Shown: positions 17,363 through 26,287 of the stretch, one piece after another
How positions within the stretch are numbered: position 1 is the first letter of the stretch
Layout: every line of letters begins with the position of its first letter
Assembly: GCF_029835735.1 (NCBI RefSeq)
Contig: NZ_JAOEAL010000003.1
Coordinates: forward strand, 62,001-126,000
Source: Shewanella sp. GD04112
Lineage (GTDB): Bacteria; Pseudomonadota; Gammaproteobacteria; Enterobacterales; Shewanellaceae
DNA: 64,000 bases
Reading direction: 5' to 3'
Position numbers and translations under genes: made by a program
The notes under the pieces: model-generated
Seen by the model: the letters and a program-made list of their open reading frames with translations, nothing else
Told to the model about the DNA's origin: nothing
Database searches by the model: none

Positions 17363-18697
17363 TTATATTTGTGGAGCTTGCCAATTGCGTACATCGATTT
17401 TGCCGGTTACCGCTGCTGAAATAAGCGCAGTACGGCGTTCTTGCATAAGTTGTATCGCTTTTTCAGCATTTTGGATGACATGAGAAAATCTCAATAGTTG
17501 TTTCTGGATTTCAAAAACGAGAGTTATCACTTCTTGTTCTGGAGGTATAGGAATATATATATTCCCCAGCGTTTCCATTGAAAGATTTGGCTGCGCTGCT
17601 TGAACCGCATTTTGCCAAATGTTGCTTTGTGCGTATTCAGTTGAAAGCCAGTACACAATATATTCAGAATATTTTGCATTAATCGGGCGAATAAAACTCA
17701 CTGCTTGATTTGTGTTGGCTGGAAGTAGTTCTTCATTGATGAGCGATGCTTGACCTGTCGTGGCTCCAGCGATTATGACTAAAACATCTCTATCTCTTAA
17801 TCTGCTTCGAGCCAACTGTTCATCGGTTTGTTTTGATATATAGAATTCAGGTTGTGAGGTTGCATAAAATCCTTTGCCAATATTCTCGGCTTTTAAGAAC
17901 CTTATCCCACTTGTTTCAAATTCGGCCCCCATTGTTGATGGCGTTGTCCCCTTTGATATAACATGTGATAGGTTCTTTATTTTACCGATATGCCAATGCT
18001 CCGGCACTTCCCCCAACCATTCCACACCAGAATCTTTCATCGGTGCATTAGGATTTAGGCCTTTGGTGACGGCATGGCTGATCACGGCCTGGCGCTTTTC
18101 TTTTAGCAGTTGAATCAGTTGTTGTTGCTTTTCAATCAGCGTGTCGATTTTTGCTGTTTCGTAGTCGAGGAAATTGGCGATTTTTTGTTGTTCTTCAAAT
18201 GACGGCATTAACATGTCTAATCGCTTCATGTCCTCAAACTTCATTGACTGCCTTAAACCGCCCCCCATGCCATAGAACACTTTTGTTGTGTCATACGAGT
18301 GCAATAAACGGTACATGTAACGATCATAGAAGGTGTTTTTATTAGCGACGAGCTTTAAATATGCTGAAGTGATTATTCCTACTTCATTGGAATACCCAAC
18401 CCTAAGACTGCGTTTATCATTTTGAAGATCAGTCAACCGAAGAATTAAGTCGCCTTTTGACACTAATTGATAGGTGTTAAACGATTCAGGGAGTAGTCCA
18501 AAATTGTCTTCAACATCTCGTTTAATTATGCGGCCATAGCTCAACGACAATACATTTGTCTCTACACCATCTGCGTTTTTTGAACTGTTGGTAGAAGCGA
18601 CTGAGAATAGAGGTTTTACTTCCCAGTCTTTGGGGATCTCACCGACCCATTTCACGCCAGAATCCTTATATTCAGGATACGCCTGATATCTGCCCAT
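17363..18697 (-). CDS. hsdS: Type I restriction specificity subunit
   Basis: This 444-residue HsdS has the usual two target-recognition domains. Each is introduced by a similar phrase (DSGVKWVGEIPKDWEVKPL near residue 12 and DSGVEWLGEVPEHWHIGKI near residue 222). Each is followed by a conserved helix (EEQQKIANFLDYETAKIDTL..., and PPEQEVITLVFEIQKQLLRF). These two halves define a bipartite DNA target that cannot be read from sequence. The start codon overlaps the hsdM stop (TAATG), so translation is coupled. HsdS genes often change by recombination; the two halves here look intact. Confidence 0.94.
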   Translation of the reverse strand: MGRYQAYPEYKDSGVKWVGEIPKDWEVKPLFSVASTNSSKNADGVETNVLSLSYGRIIKRDVEDNFGLLPESFNTYQLVSKGDLILRLTDLQNDKRSLRVGYSNEVGIITSAYLKLVANKNTFYDRYMYRLLHSYDTTKVFYGMGGGLRQSMKFEDMKRLDMLMPSFEEQQKIANFLDYETAKIDTLIEKQQQLIQLLKEKRQAVISHAVTKGLNPNAPMKDSGVEWLGEVPEHWHIGKIKNLSHVISKGTTPSTMGAEFETSGIRFLKAENIGKGFYATSQPEFYISKQTDEQLARSRLRDRDVLVIIAGATTGQASLINEELLPANTNQAVSFIRPINAKYSEYIVYWLSTEYAQSNIWQNAVQAAQPNLSMETLGNIYIPIPPEQEVITLVFEIQKQLLRFSHVIQNAEKAIQLMQERRTALISAAVTGKIDVRNWQAPQI

Positions 18698-21018
18698 TAC
18701 GAATGCACCTCTTGCAACAGTGCCAGAATATCCGCGGTTACCTTATCCAAATCCGCATCAATCTCTTTTAATTGGCGTGGCGGCTGGTACACATAAAAAT
18801 GCCGGTTAAACGGAATTTCATAGCCCACAATACCGATTTCGCCATCTTTAGCATCGCGCTTATCCGGGTTTATCCAGGCATCAGGCACATGAGGTGCTAC
18901 TTCTTTTTGAAAGTAAGCTTCGTTAATCTCATTCACGCTTAGGCTGGGGTTAAGCGGTACGTTCTCGTTGTCGCGCAGGTCGCCATCGGTTTCAAACTCA
19001 ACTACTTTGCCTTTGTAGCTGAACTTGCCGTACTGCGGGTTAGCTTTGTCCTTCAGTACTTTTTTCACGATGGGTTCGGCGTCTGGGTTTTTCCAGGTAA
19101 TGGCATCGAGCAATTGTTTTCGCTCTTTGGCATCCAGCTTTATGCCGGTTGTTTTTTGCGCTTGGGTCAGGGTTTTATCAAACTCGTTAAAGTCGTCATG
19201 CTGGCCATCGCCACTGTCTGTGGTGAAAAAAGCGTGCAGCGTTTGCGCTTTTTCCAGCAGTTTTTTTTGTGCCAGCCAAATGTCTGCACTGAGCACGTCT
19301 TTAATCAGTTTTTCTTTTAACTCGGCAAAATCTTTTTTAATTTTGCTGCGAATAGCGTCTTCATGGCTGGCAAGCTGGCCATAGGTGGCGTCTGTCCATT
19401 CATCGCCAATATGTTGGTAAATCCATTCCATCACGGGCTTTAGTGGGCCGTTGGCAAACCGCAGGGAGGCGATGGCGTCAGTGGTAAATTGGGCGGATAA
19501 GCGCAAGGGCCGCTCAATGGTAATACGGCGGTAGCCAAATTCGTGCGTGGCAAATATTTTGCTGGCGAAGGTTTTGGGCACATCGGCTTTAGGTGATGTC
19601 GCTTGACGGCCACGGTTGCTTTTAACATCGGCAGCTTTATCTAAACTGTAGGCATCTACCGCGTCAAAATCACCAAAGGCGCGGGTTATGGTGGCAATAT
19701 CTTCTTCATCCATCCAGTTACGTTTAGAGCCTAAAGATTTACGCATTTTGCTGCATAAATCCGTGCCGTTAATCAGCTGCACCTTGCCCTTGCGTTCACT
19801 GGCTTTTTTATTCGATAGCACCCACACGTAAGTTGATATGCCGGTGTTGTAGAACATATCGGTCGGCAGTGCGACGATGGCCTCTAATAAATCGGCCTCT
19901 AAAATGTAACGGCGAATTTCACTCTCGCCGCTACCCGCGCCACCGGTAAACAGTGGCGAGCCGTTGAGGATAATACCAATACGGCCACCGCCTTCGGCTG
20001 CATCACGCAGCTTGCTTAGCAGGTGCATTAAAAACAGCAACGAGCCGTCAGATACACGCGGTAACCCTGCGCCAAAGCGGCCATCAAAGCCTTTAAGCTT
20101 ATGTTCGTCTTGAATGGCGGTTTCTATCTTTTTCCAGTCCACGCCAAAAGGCGGGTTAGAAAGCATATAGTCAAACTTGTCGGCGTACAGGTGATCGTTT
20201 GACAGCGTATTGCCCAACTTAATATTGCTGACTTCCTGGCCTTTAATCAGCATATCGGCTTTACAGATGGCGTAACTTTCAGGGTTGAGCTCTTGCCCGT
20301 AGGCACGCATAACCGCTTGCGGGTTAAGTTCATGCACGTATTCCATACCTGCCGACAAAAAGCCGCCTGTGCCCGCTGTTGGGTCATAAATGGTGCGGAT
20401 AATGCCTGGTTTAGTCAGGGCTTCATCGTCTTCCATAAACACTAAGGACGTGGTGAGGCGCACAATATCCCGTGGGGTGAAGTGCTCACCGGCGGTATCG
20501 TTAGAGCTTTCTGCAAAGCGGCGAATTAACTCTTCAAACACCAGGCCCATATCGTGGTTCGAGATAGCTTTGGGGCTTAAATCGATGGTGCGGATTTTCT
20601 GCACCACTTTGTAAAGCAGGTTGGCGTCGTTTAGTAAGCCAACAAACTCCATAAATTTAAAGTGCTCAAAAATCTCACGGGCATCTTTAGAAAAGCCATT
20701 AACGTAGTTTTCTAAGTTGGCCTTAATGCCGGTTTCACCCAGTTTGGACAGATCCATTTTCGAGGTGTTGAAAAATGACAGCCCGCCTGTGGCACGCAAC
20801 AGCATTTTCTCCTGCGCTTCCTCCGGCAGGTTCATGGCCTGTATTTCTTCAAACTTAGCCAGCACGGCATCTTTGGTTGGTGCAAGTACACATTCTAAGC
20901 GGCGCAATAAACAAAACGGCAGAATAATGCGGCCATATTGGCTTTGCCGAAAATCACCACGGAGTAAGTCGGCAATAGCCCAGGATTCTGAAGCCAGGTT
21001 GTTTGAAGATTGAGACAT
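18697..21018 (-). CDS. hsdM: Type I DNA adenine methyltransferase subunit
   Basis: This roughly 773-residue HsdM methylates adenine within the HsdS target, protecting self DNA. The SAM-binding motif I reads YDPTAGTGGF and the catalytic motif IV NPPFGV. The N-terminal helical domain (IADLLRGDFRQSQYGRIILP) is typical of HsdM. The C-terminal extension of some 270 residues is longer than in classical EcoKI-type subunits. A frame upstream of the chosen start stays open to 21084, but the ATG at 21018 (MSQSSNN) matches the family N-terminus. It is the first gene of the hsdMSR operon, divergent from umuDC across a roughly 370-bp control region. Confidence 0.94.
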   Translation of the reverse strand: MSQSSNNLASESWAIADLLRGDFRQSQYGRIILPFCLLRRLECVLAPTKDAVLAKFEEIQAMNLPEEAQEKMLLRATGGLSFFNTSKMDLSKLGETGIKANLENYVNGFSKDAREIFEHFKFMEFVGLLNDANLLYKVVQKIRTIDLSPKAISNHDMGLVFEELIRRFAESSNDTAGEHFTPRDIVRLTTSLVFMEDDEALTKPGIIRTIYDPTAGTGGFLSAGMEYVHELNPQAVMRAYGQELNPESYAICKADMLIKGQEVSNIKLGNTLSNDHLYADKFDYMLSNPPFGVDWKKIETAIQDEHKLKGFDGRFGAGLPRVSDGSLLFLMHLLSKLRDAAEGGGRIGIILNGSPLFTGGAGSGESEIRRYILEADLLEAIVALPTDMFYNTGISTYVWVLSNKKASERKGKVQLINGTDLCSKMRKSLGSKRNWMDEEDIATITRAFGDFDAVDAYSLDKAADVKSNRGRQATSPKADVPKTFASKIFATHEFGYRRITIERPLRLSAQFTTDAIASLRFANGPLKPVMEWIYQHIGDEWTDATYGQLASHEDAIRSKIKKDFAELKEKLIKDVLSADIWLAQKKLLEKAQTLHAFFTTDSGDGQHDDFNEFDKTLTQAQKTTGIKLDAKERKQLLDAITWKNPDAEPIVKKVLKDKANPQYGKFSYKGKVVEFETDGDLRDNENVPLNPSLSVNEINEAYFQKEVAPHVPDAWINPDKRDAKDGEIGIVGYEIPFNRHFYVYQPPRQLKEIDADLDKVTADILALLQEVHS

Positions 21019-21391
21019 AAAATTATTTTCCAACCAAAGTTGTTCTGTATACCTTGGCAGCCCTGAAAATTTTATCGCTGCCATGCGTTTTTAATTCGTT
21101 TCCAGAATAGTACTTGAAGACCATGCGTTGACGCCACGTCAAATGGCCAATTTAACATTTAAAAATAGATATTAAACAAATGACTGTAACAAAGTAACAC
21201 TCATCTTAGGCAACTTACCACATGCTGAGGATTCCACAATAACTGCAGTTTAGTTATGACAAACCTGTCTACGGATTATGCAGGTTTGGTGAGAAAAATT
21301 GTTCCTAACGGAAACTCTTAATTTGGTCTGTCGTGATTGGCAATTTATACCTGGATGATATACTGTGTTTATATACAGTTTTGAGGTTCGT
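21019..21391. promoter_or_regulatory. Divergent control region between hsdM and umuD
   Basis: This 373-bp AT-rich stretch separates two outward-facing operons and must hold the promoters of both. On the umuD side a LexA box (21363-21378) lies just before the start. No other operator can be named by eye. No gene is seen here. Confidence 0.6.
21363..21378 (+). promoter_or_regulatory. LexA (SOS) box of umuDC
   Basis: CTGTGTTTATATACAG matches the gammaproteobacterial LexA consensus CTG-N10-CAG with an AT-rich core. It lies 13 bp upstream of the ATG of umuD and overlaps a spurious in-frame GTG (21365). This position decides the start at 21392 and implies DNA-damage induction. Confidence 0.9.
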
Positions 21392-21823
21392 ATGTCAGCA
21401 GTATACCTTGGTGATGCCAGTGTTTGGCCAAAACGTAAGATCCCGCTATATGGCGACCCGGTAAAAGCCGGGTTTCCTTCACCTGCGCAAGACTATGTCG
21501 AGCGCACACTCGATTTAAATGAACTGTGTATCCGCCACCCTAATGCGACCTTCTTTGTTCGTGTAGAGGGCGACTCGATGATTGAGGCCGGCATTTATGA
21601 CGGCGACGTATTAGTGGTAGACCGCTCTATTGATGCCGAGCATGGCGATATCGTGGTTGCCGCTGTTGGTGGTGAGTTTACGGTAAAAGAGTTTTGCACG
21701 CGCCCGTCTCTTGCTTTACTGCCTCGTAACCCAGCTTACAAACCAATACGGCCACGTAATGGCGAAGAGCTAAGCATTTTTGGCGTGGTGACTAACGTTA
21801 TCCGGCAAATGAAACGCAAATGA
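21392..21823 (+). CDS. umuD: UmuD-like translesion polymerase V accessory, self-cleaving
   Basis: This 143-residue UmuD homologue, on RecA-stimulated self-cleavage, becomes UmuD' and partners UmuC in error-prone DNA synthesis. The catalytic Ser lies in VEGDSMIEAGIYDGD and the Lys in FTVKEFCTR. The cleavage site is probably the Ala-Gly of KAGFPSP near residue 24. The start was set at the ATG just after the LexA box rather than at an upstream GTG inside it. The stop overlaps the umuC start by 4 bp (ATGA). SOS control is expected from the LexA box. It is complete and typical in size. Confidence 0.95.
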   Translation: MSAVYLGDASVWPKRKIPLYGDPVKAGFPSPAQDYVERTLDLNELCIRHPNATFFVRVEGDSMIEAGIYDGDVLVVDRSIDAEHGDIVVAAVGGEFTVKEFCTRPSLALLPRNPAYKPIRPRNGEELSIFGVVTNVIRQMKRK

Positions 21824-23097
21824 GCCAACACATATTCGCCTTGGTTGACTGCAATAACTTTTACGCCAGCTGCGAAAAGCTATTCCGTCCGGACTTGGCG
21901 GATACACCTGTTGTTGTGCTGTCTAACAATGATGGCTGTGTGGTAGCTCGCTCCCGAGAAGCGAAAAAGCTGGGTATTAAAATGGGCGTACCGGTATTTC
22001 AGGTGCGTGAGCTAATGCAAAAGCAGGGCGTAGTGGCCTTCTCATCTAACTACGCCCTTTATGCAGATATGTCGCAGCGGGTTATGAGCATACTGGAAAG
22101 CATGGCGCCCCAGGTTGAAGTGTATTCTATCGACGAGTCCTTTCTTGATTTGACCGGAGTAGATTTCAGCCAAAACCTGACGGAGTTTGGTTTAACGGTA
22201 AGGCAAATAGTGCAAAAGTGCACCGGCATTACTGTATGTGTTGGCATAGCGCCAACCAAGACATTGGCAAAACTGGCAAACCATGCAGCGAAAACCTGGC
22301 CTAAAACCCGTGGCGTAGTCGACTTAACCAGCAAAGAACGACAGCGTAAGCTGCTAGCCTTACTTCCGGTTAGTGAGGTTTGGGGCATAGGCGGAAAGCT
22401 TACCAAACGGCTGCAACAAATGGGCATCGACACCGCATTGCAGCTGGCCGATGCCGACCCTAAGTTTATCCGGCAACATTTTTCGGTAGTGGTAGAGCGT
22501 ACCGTGCGAGAGCTTAATGGCGAGTCTTGCATAGCACTGGAGGAAATGGCGCCGACGAAAAAGCAGATTGTCAGCAGCCGGGCTTTTGGCGAACGAATCA
22601 CCGACAAACAACAAATGCGTGAAGCGATTAGCGAGTACATTAGCCGTGCCTGTAAAAAGCTACGCCAGGAGCAGCAGGAAGCAAAGTACTTAACCGTGTT
22701 TCTGCGTACCAGCCCCTTCAGCGATAAAGACGCGCCTTACAGCGCCAGTAAAAGCGTCGAACTTGATAGCCCAACCAGCGACACCCGGGTTTTCCTTGCC
22801 AAGGCAATGCAGTTATTAGATGGCCTTTGGCTGGATGGATACCGCTACGCCAAAGCCGGCGTGATGCTGTCAGACTTTTACGACCCAGGCGTATATCAAC
22901 CCGGGCTTTTTGATGAGCCGCTCATTAAAAAAGAATCAGACCAGCAATTAATGCAGCTGATAGATAACTTAAATGCCAAGCATGGCAAGACCATTTGGTT
23001 TGCCAGCCAAGGTACCAAACAGGATTGGAGCATGAAGCGTGAATTACTGTCGCCTGCATACACTACCAACTGGCAGGATCTACCTGTCGCGAAGTAA
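21820..23097 (+). CDS. umuC: UmuC-like Y-family DNA polymerase (Pol V catalytic subunit)
   Basis: This 425-residue error-prone polymerase has the palm motifs ALVDCNNFYASCE near the start and YSIDESFLDL near residue 100, plus VGIAPTKTLAKLANHAAK. The helix-hairpin-helix region includes VSEVWGIGGKLTKRLQQMGI. It ends LSPAYTTNWQDLPV, the usual UmuC tail. It is coupled to umuD and fully intact. It is distinct from the umuC remnant at 43.0-43.4 kb, which has a diverged C-terminus. On mobile elements this pair raises mutation rate under stress, a known role for rumAB and mucAB. Confidence 0.95.
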   Translation: MSQHIFALVDCNNFYASCEKLFRPDLADTPVVVLSNNDGCVVARSREAKKLGIKMGVPVFQVRELMQKQGVVAFSSNYALYADMSQRVMSILESMAPQVEVYSIDESFLDLTGVDFSQNLTEFGLTVRQIVQKCTGITVCVGIAPTKTLAKLANHAAKTWPKTRGVVDLTSKERQRKLLALLPVSEVWGIGGKLTKRLQQMGIDTALQLADADPKFIRQHFSVVVERTVRELNGESCIALEEMAPTKKQIVSSRAFGERITDKQQMREAISEYISRACKKLRQEQQEAKYLTVFLRTSPFSDKDAPYSASKSVELDSPTSDTRVFLAKAMQLLDGLWLDGYRYAKAGVMLSDFYDPGVYQPGLFDEPLIKKESDQQLMQLIDNLNAKHGKTIWFASQGTKQDWSMKRELLSPAYTTNWQDLPVAK

Positions 23098-23331
23098 AGC
23101 AGTACAAAGTTAAATACAGCTGTGAAGCCATGCTTATTTAAACTTATAATCAAATTGTCATTACAGACCGGGACCAGGAAACTGGAGTAGTGATGCCGGA
23201 GCAACGTTCCCCCAGCCTGTGAGCGGGATAAAAAGGCCACCCGGATTTATGCCTTTCAAACTAGCCATTTGCCAAACGTGGTTAAGGTAAGCACATGCAG
23301 CAGAATGCGTATTACCATGCATGGCGATCGC
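23098..23331. other. Gene-free stretch between umuC and IS21
   Basis: About 230 bp without a recognisable gene. Toward its right end it should carry DNA that was next to the antitoxin gene before the IS21 insertion, but no antitoxin N-terminus can be read here with confidence. Confidence 0.35.
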
Positions 23332-23509
23332 CTAATAACATTCATGCCGATCATCCAATAACATTCATGTCGATCGCTCAATAACATCGCAAACCGATCA
23401 CTTTTGCTTCTTTATGGTAAACCCTGATCGACATGCATGTTATTGCGTGACTTTTTCTCCTCGCTTCGTTAAACCCGCACTTTCTGCTCATTTAATCTGA
23501 GGAAAGTGC

Positions 23510-25072
23510 ATGTCTGCGAGGCCTATTACTGTGAGAAAACTGAAAGAAATTCTGCGCCTAAAATATCAGGCTCGCCTATCACACAGGCAGATTGCGCTTA
23601 GCCTTCATGTCTCCCCTAGCACGGTATCCTATTATGCTAACCGTGCTGCACACCTCGGGATCCATGACTGGCCACTCAGTGATATCTGGGACGATGTCAC
23701 TTTGGAACGTGCCTTTCTCAACACTCAAACTGTGCATAAAAAACAGTACAAACCCCTGCCTAACTGGGCCATGTTGCATCAGGAGTTAAAACGACCGGAC
23801 CAAAAAGGCATGACACTTGAGCGATTATGGCAAGAGTATGCTGAGCGTAACGGCCAAACACATTACAGCTATAACCACTTTTGTCGCTTGTATAAAGAGT
23901 GGGCTAGCGTGTTGCAACCGTCGATGCGTCAGACCCATATCGCCGGAGAAAAACTGTTTGTCGATTATTGTGGGCAAACGGTGCCCATCATTGATCCGCA
24001 CACTGGGGAACTGCTTTACAAGGCTCAAATCTTTGTCGCGGTATTGGGTGCATCTAACTACACCTTCGCCGAAGCGACTCGCTCACAACAGCTCGAAGAC
24101 TGGGTAATGAGCCACAAACGGGCATTTGAGTTCTTCGGCGGTGTGCCGCAATTAGTGGTACCCGATTGCCTCAAAAGTGCCGTCAGTGTGGCACGCAATA
24201 CCGATCCAGACTTGAATCCGACCTATCAAATGTTAGCCGCCCATTTCGGCACAGCGATCATGCCGGCGCGTCCCCGTAAGCCCAAAGATAAATCCAAGGC
24301 TGAAGTCGGCGTACAAATCGTCACCCGCTGGATTTTGGCGGTGCTGCGCCATGAAGTGTTCCATAGCCTAGCACAGCTCAACCAGCGCATTGGTGAGTTG
24401 TTGACGCGCCTCAATCAAAAGCCCTTCCAAAAGCTCCCCGGTAGTCGTGCATCTTTGTTTACCGAGTTGGATGCGCCTGCGCTAAAGCCCTTACCCAGTT
24501 ACCGTTATCAGTACACCAAAGTGCAACAGGTACTCGTGGGCAAGGATTACCATGTTGATATAGAAAAACACTATTACTCAGTCCCTTACGCCTTACAGGG
24601 TAAGCGATTAACGGTACAAATCACGGAGCATACCCTGGTGTTTTATCACCATGGCAAGGTAGTCGCCGAGCATGTACGCAGTCAGCGTAAAGGTCAACAC
24701 ACGAGCCTGAGCGAGCATATGCCCGCACATCACCAGGCACTGCTCGAATGGTCGCCCGAACGCTTGCACCACTGGGCTGCCTCGATAGGGCCCTATACCG
24801 CACATTGGGTGCATGAGTTTATCCGGCAAGCCGAGCATCCGGCCCAAGCGGTAAGGCCCTGCTTGGCACTGTTAGGGCAAAGCAAAACCTACGGTAAAGA
24901 CCGGCTAGAAGCGGCCTGTTTACGGGGCCAGCTGACAGGGGCTAACCGCCTGCACAACATTCGCGCCATGCTTAAAAATGGCTTAGAGCAGCAGCCAATC
25001 TACACCAACAAGCACGACCCACTGCAAGCCATCAGCCACGACAACGTGCATGGTGAGAGCTACTTCCACTAA
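23510..25072 (+). CDS. istA: IS21-family transposase IstA
   Basis: This 520-residue transposase has an N-terminal helix-turn-helix (LSHRQIALSLHVSPSTVSYY) and a DDE integrase core: KLFVDYCGQTVPI (first Asp), LVVPDCLKSAV (second Asp) and a Glu in KSKAEVGVQIV. It cuts the IS ends and inserts them with help from the ATPase IstB. It is complete and followed after 26 bp by istB. The terminal repeats are its binding sites. Confidence 0.95.
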   Translation: MSARPITVRKLKEILRLKYQARLSHRQIALSLHVSPSTVSYYANRAAHLGIHDWPLSDIWDDVTLERAFLNTQTVHKKQYKPLPNWAMLHQELKRPDQKGMTLERLWQEYAERNGQTHYSYNHFCRLYKEWASVLQPSMRQTHIAGEKLFVDYCGQTVPIIDPHTGELLYKAQIFVAVLGASNYTFAEATRSQQLEDWVMSHKRAFEFFGGVPQLVVPDCLKSAVSVARNTDPDLNPTYQMLAAHFGTAIMPARPRKPKDKSKAEVGVQIVTRWILAVLRHEVFHSLAQLNQRIGELLTRLNQKPFQKLPGSRASLFTELDAPALKPLPSYRYQYTKVQQVLVGKDYHVDIEKHYYSVPYALQGKRLTVQITEHTLVFYHHGKVVAEHVRSQRKGQHTSLSEHMPAHHQALLEWSPERLHHWAASIGPYTAHWVHEFIRQAEHPAQAVRPCLALLGQSKTYGKDRLEAACLRGQLTGANRLHNIRAMLKNGLEQQPIYTNKHDPLQAISHDNVHGESYFH

Positions 25073-25098
25073 CGTCAATAAATAACAAGGAGACAAAG

Positions 25099-25854
25099 AT
25101 GCAATTACGCGTCGAAGAACAACTTAGCCAACTGCATTTAGGTGGCGTGAAGCAAGCGCTCGCACAACAACAAGAGCAAGCCATGCTTTATCAAGACATG
25201 AGTTTTGAAGAGCGGCTACAACTGCTGCTCAGTCACGAACTGCTACAAAGAGAGCAACGCAAAATCAATCGGTTAGAAAAACAAGCCTGTTTTAGGCTGA
25301 TGGGGCAAATCGAGCAACTGGACTATCGTGCCAGTCGAGGGTTTACCCCCGCACAGATCCGCCAGTTGCTAGAAGGTCACTGGCTGAGGCATCAACAAAA
25401 CCTACTGCTAACCGGCGCGGCAGGGTGTGGCAAAAGCTATCTGGCCTGCGCTCTGGGACGTTACTTCATCCGCCAAGGCATGGGTGTGCGCTACTATCGC
25501 TTAAAAACGTTGCTTGAGGAAATGCGACTCGCCCAAGCCGATGGCAGTTACCCTAAGTTGATAACACAACTGACTCAAGTTGCGATCTTGATTTTAGATG
25601 ACTGGGGCATGGAAATGCTGGATGCGAGCGAACGCAGTAATCTACTGGAGATCATCGATACCCGTCATGGCAAGGTATCCACCTTGGTAGCGAGCCAGCT
25701 GCCAGTGGATAAATGGTACGCCATGATAGGTGAAGCAACTTTTGCCGAAGCCATCTTAGACAGGCTGATCCATCGTGCTGTGAGAGTGACGTTAACGGGT
25801 GAATCGATGCGAAAACAGGGCACAAACTTGACGCATGCCGATCAAGCAGAGTAA
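25099..25854 (+). CDS. istB: IS21-family helper ATPase IstB
   Basis: This 251-residue AAA+ ATPase of the DnaC/IstB type has Walker A TGAAGCGKSYLAC near residue 107 and Walker B ILILDDWGME near residue 165. It selects target DNA and stimulates IstA. It starts after an AAGGAG site and forms one transcription unit with istA. It is complete. Confidence 0.95.
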   Translation: MQLRVEEQLSQLHLGGVKQALAQQQEQAMLYQDMSFEERLQLLLSHELLQREQRKINRLEKQACFRLMGQIEQLDYRASRGFTPAQIRQLLEGHWLRHQQNLLLTGAAGCGKSYLACALGRYFIRQGMGVRYYRLKTLLEEMRLAQADGSYPKLITQLTQVAILILDDWGMEMLDASERSNLLEIIDTRHGKVSTLVASQLPVDKWYAMIGEATFAEAILDRLIHRAVRVTLTGESMRKQGTNLTHADQAE

Positions 25855-25931
25855 AACAAAGATGTTGTAAATGCGGGAAGAAAAATCGTGATCGGCATGA
25901 TGTTATTGACTGATCGAAATGATGTTATTAG

Positions 25932-26139
25932 CCAGCAGAATAAAGCTTATTCAAAAGCACAGCTCGAGCAGGAGCTTCTCACTTTCTTTGGTAATGACAC
26001 CGCCAAGATAAAAGAGTGGCTGGATACGCCAATACCGAGGCTAGACGGACAAAGTCCTCGCAGCATGCTTACAAAAGATGGGAAGCGCGCTGAGCTTTTT
26101 CAAGTACTGCAAGAAATGAAGTTTGGGGATATGGCTTAA
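25932..26139 (+). pseudogene. Antitoxin C-terminal (MbcA/ParS/Xre toxin-binding) remnant
   Basis: After the IS21 end an open frame encodes about 68 residues. KEWLDTPIPRLDGQSPRSML followed by KDGKRAELFQVLQEMKFGDMA is the toxin-binding domain of the Xre/MbcA/ParS antitoxin family (DUF2384). The N-terminal DNA-binding part is missing, evidently cut off by IS21, and no RES-domain toxin gene is next to it. The in-frame ATG at 25888 lies inside the IS end, so a short chimeric product is possible but unlikely to repress. I read this as a broken toxin-antitoxin locus. Confidence 0.62.
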
Positions 26140-26287
26140 AGTCAGCTAAGAGCGAAAAGCGGTTGTTTAAAAGCAGAGATATTGGAAAAACGAATATCTG
26201 CTTTGCCTTAGTTGCAGACATTCGTTTTCTGCATGAAGCCAGATTTTATCATCTAATCAGGTGGCCAAAATTATTTGACCATATATG

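Larger units (their letters stand above)
23332..25931 (+). mobile_element. IS21-family insertion sequence
   Basis: About 2.6 kb carries istA and istB. Its ends have multiple roughly 23-bp repeats containing AATAACAT and CGATC: three on the left (about 23333-23400) and two inverted on the right (about 25889-25931). This is the IS21-family arrangement. Exact ends and target duplication could not be fixed. Confidence 0.85.

Noticed and set aside
21019..21084. Extended hsdM N-terminus from 21084
   Set aside because: The extra 22 residues do not look like HsdM; the ATG at 21018 is in the expected place.
21365..21391. GTG start for umuD at 21365
   Set aside because: It lies inside the LexA box; the ATG at 21392 matches the family N-terminus.
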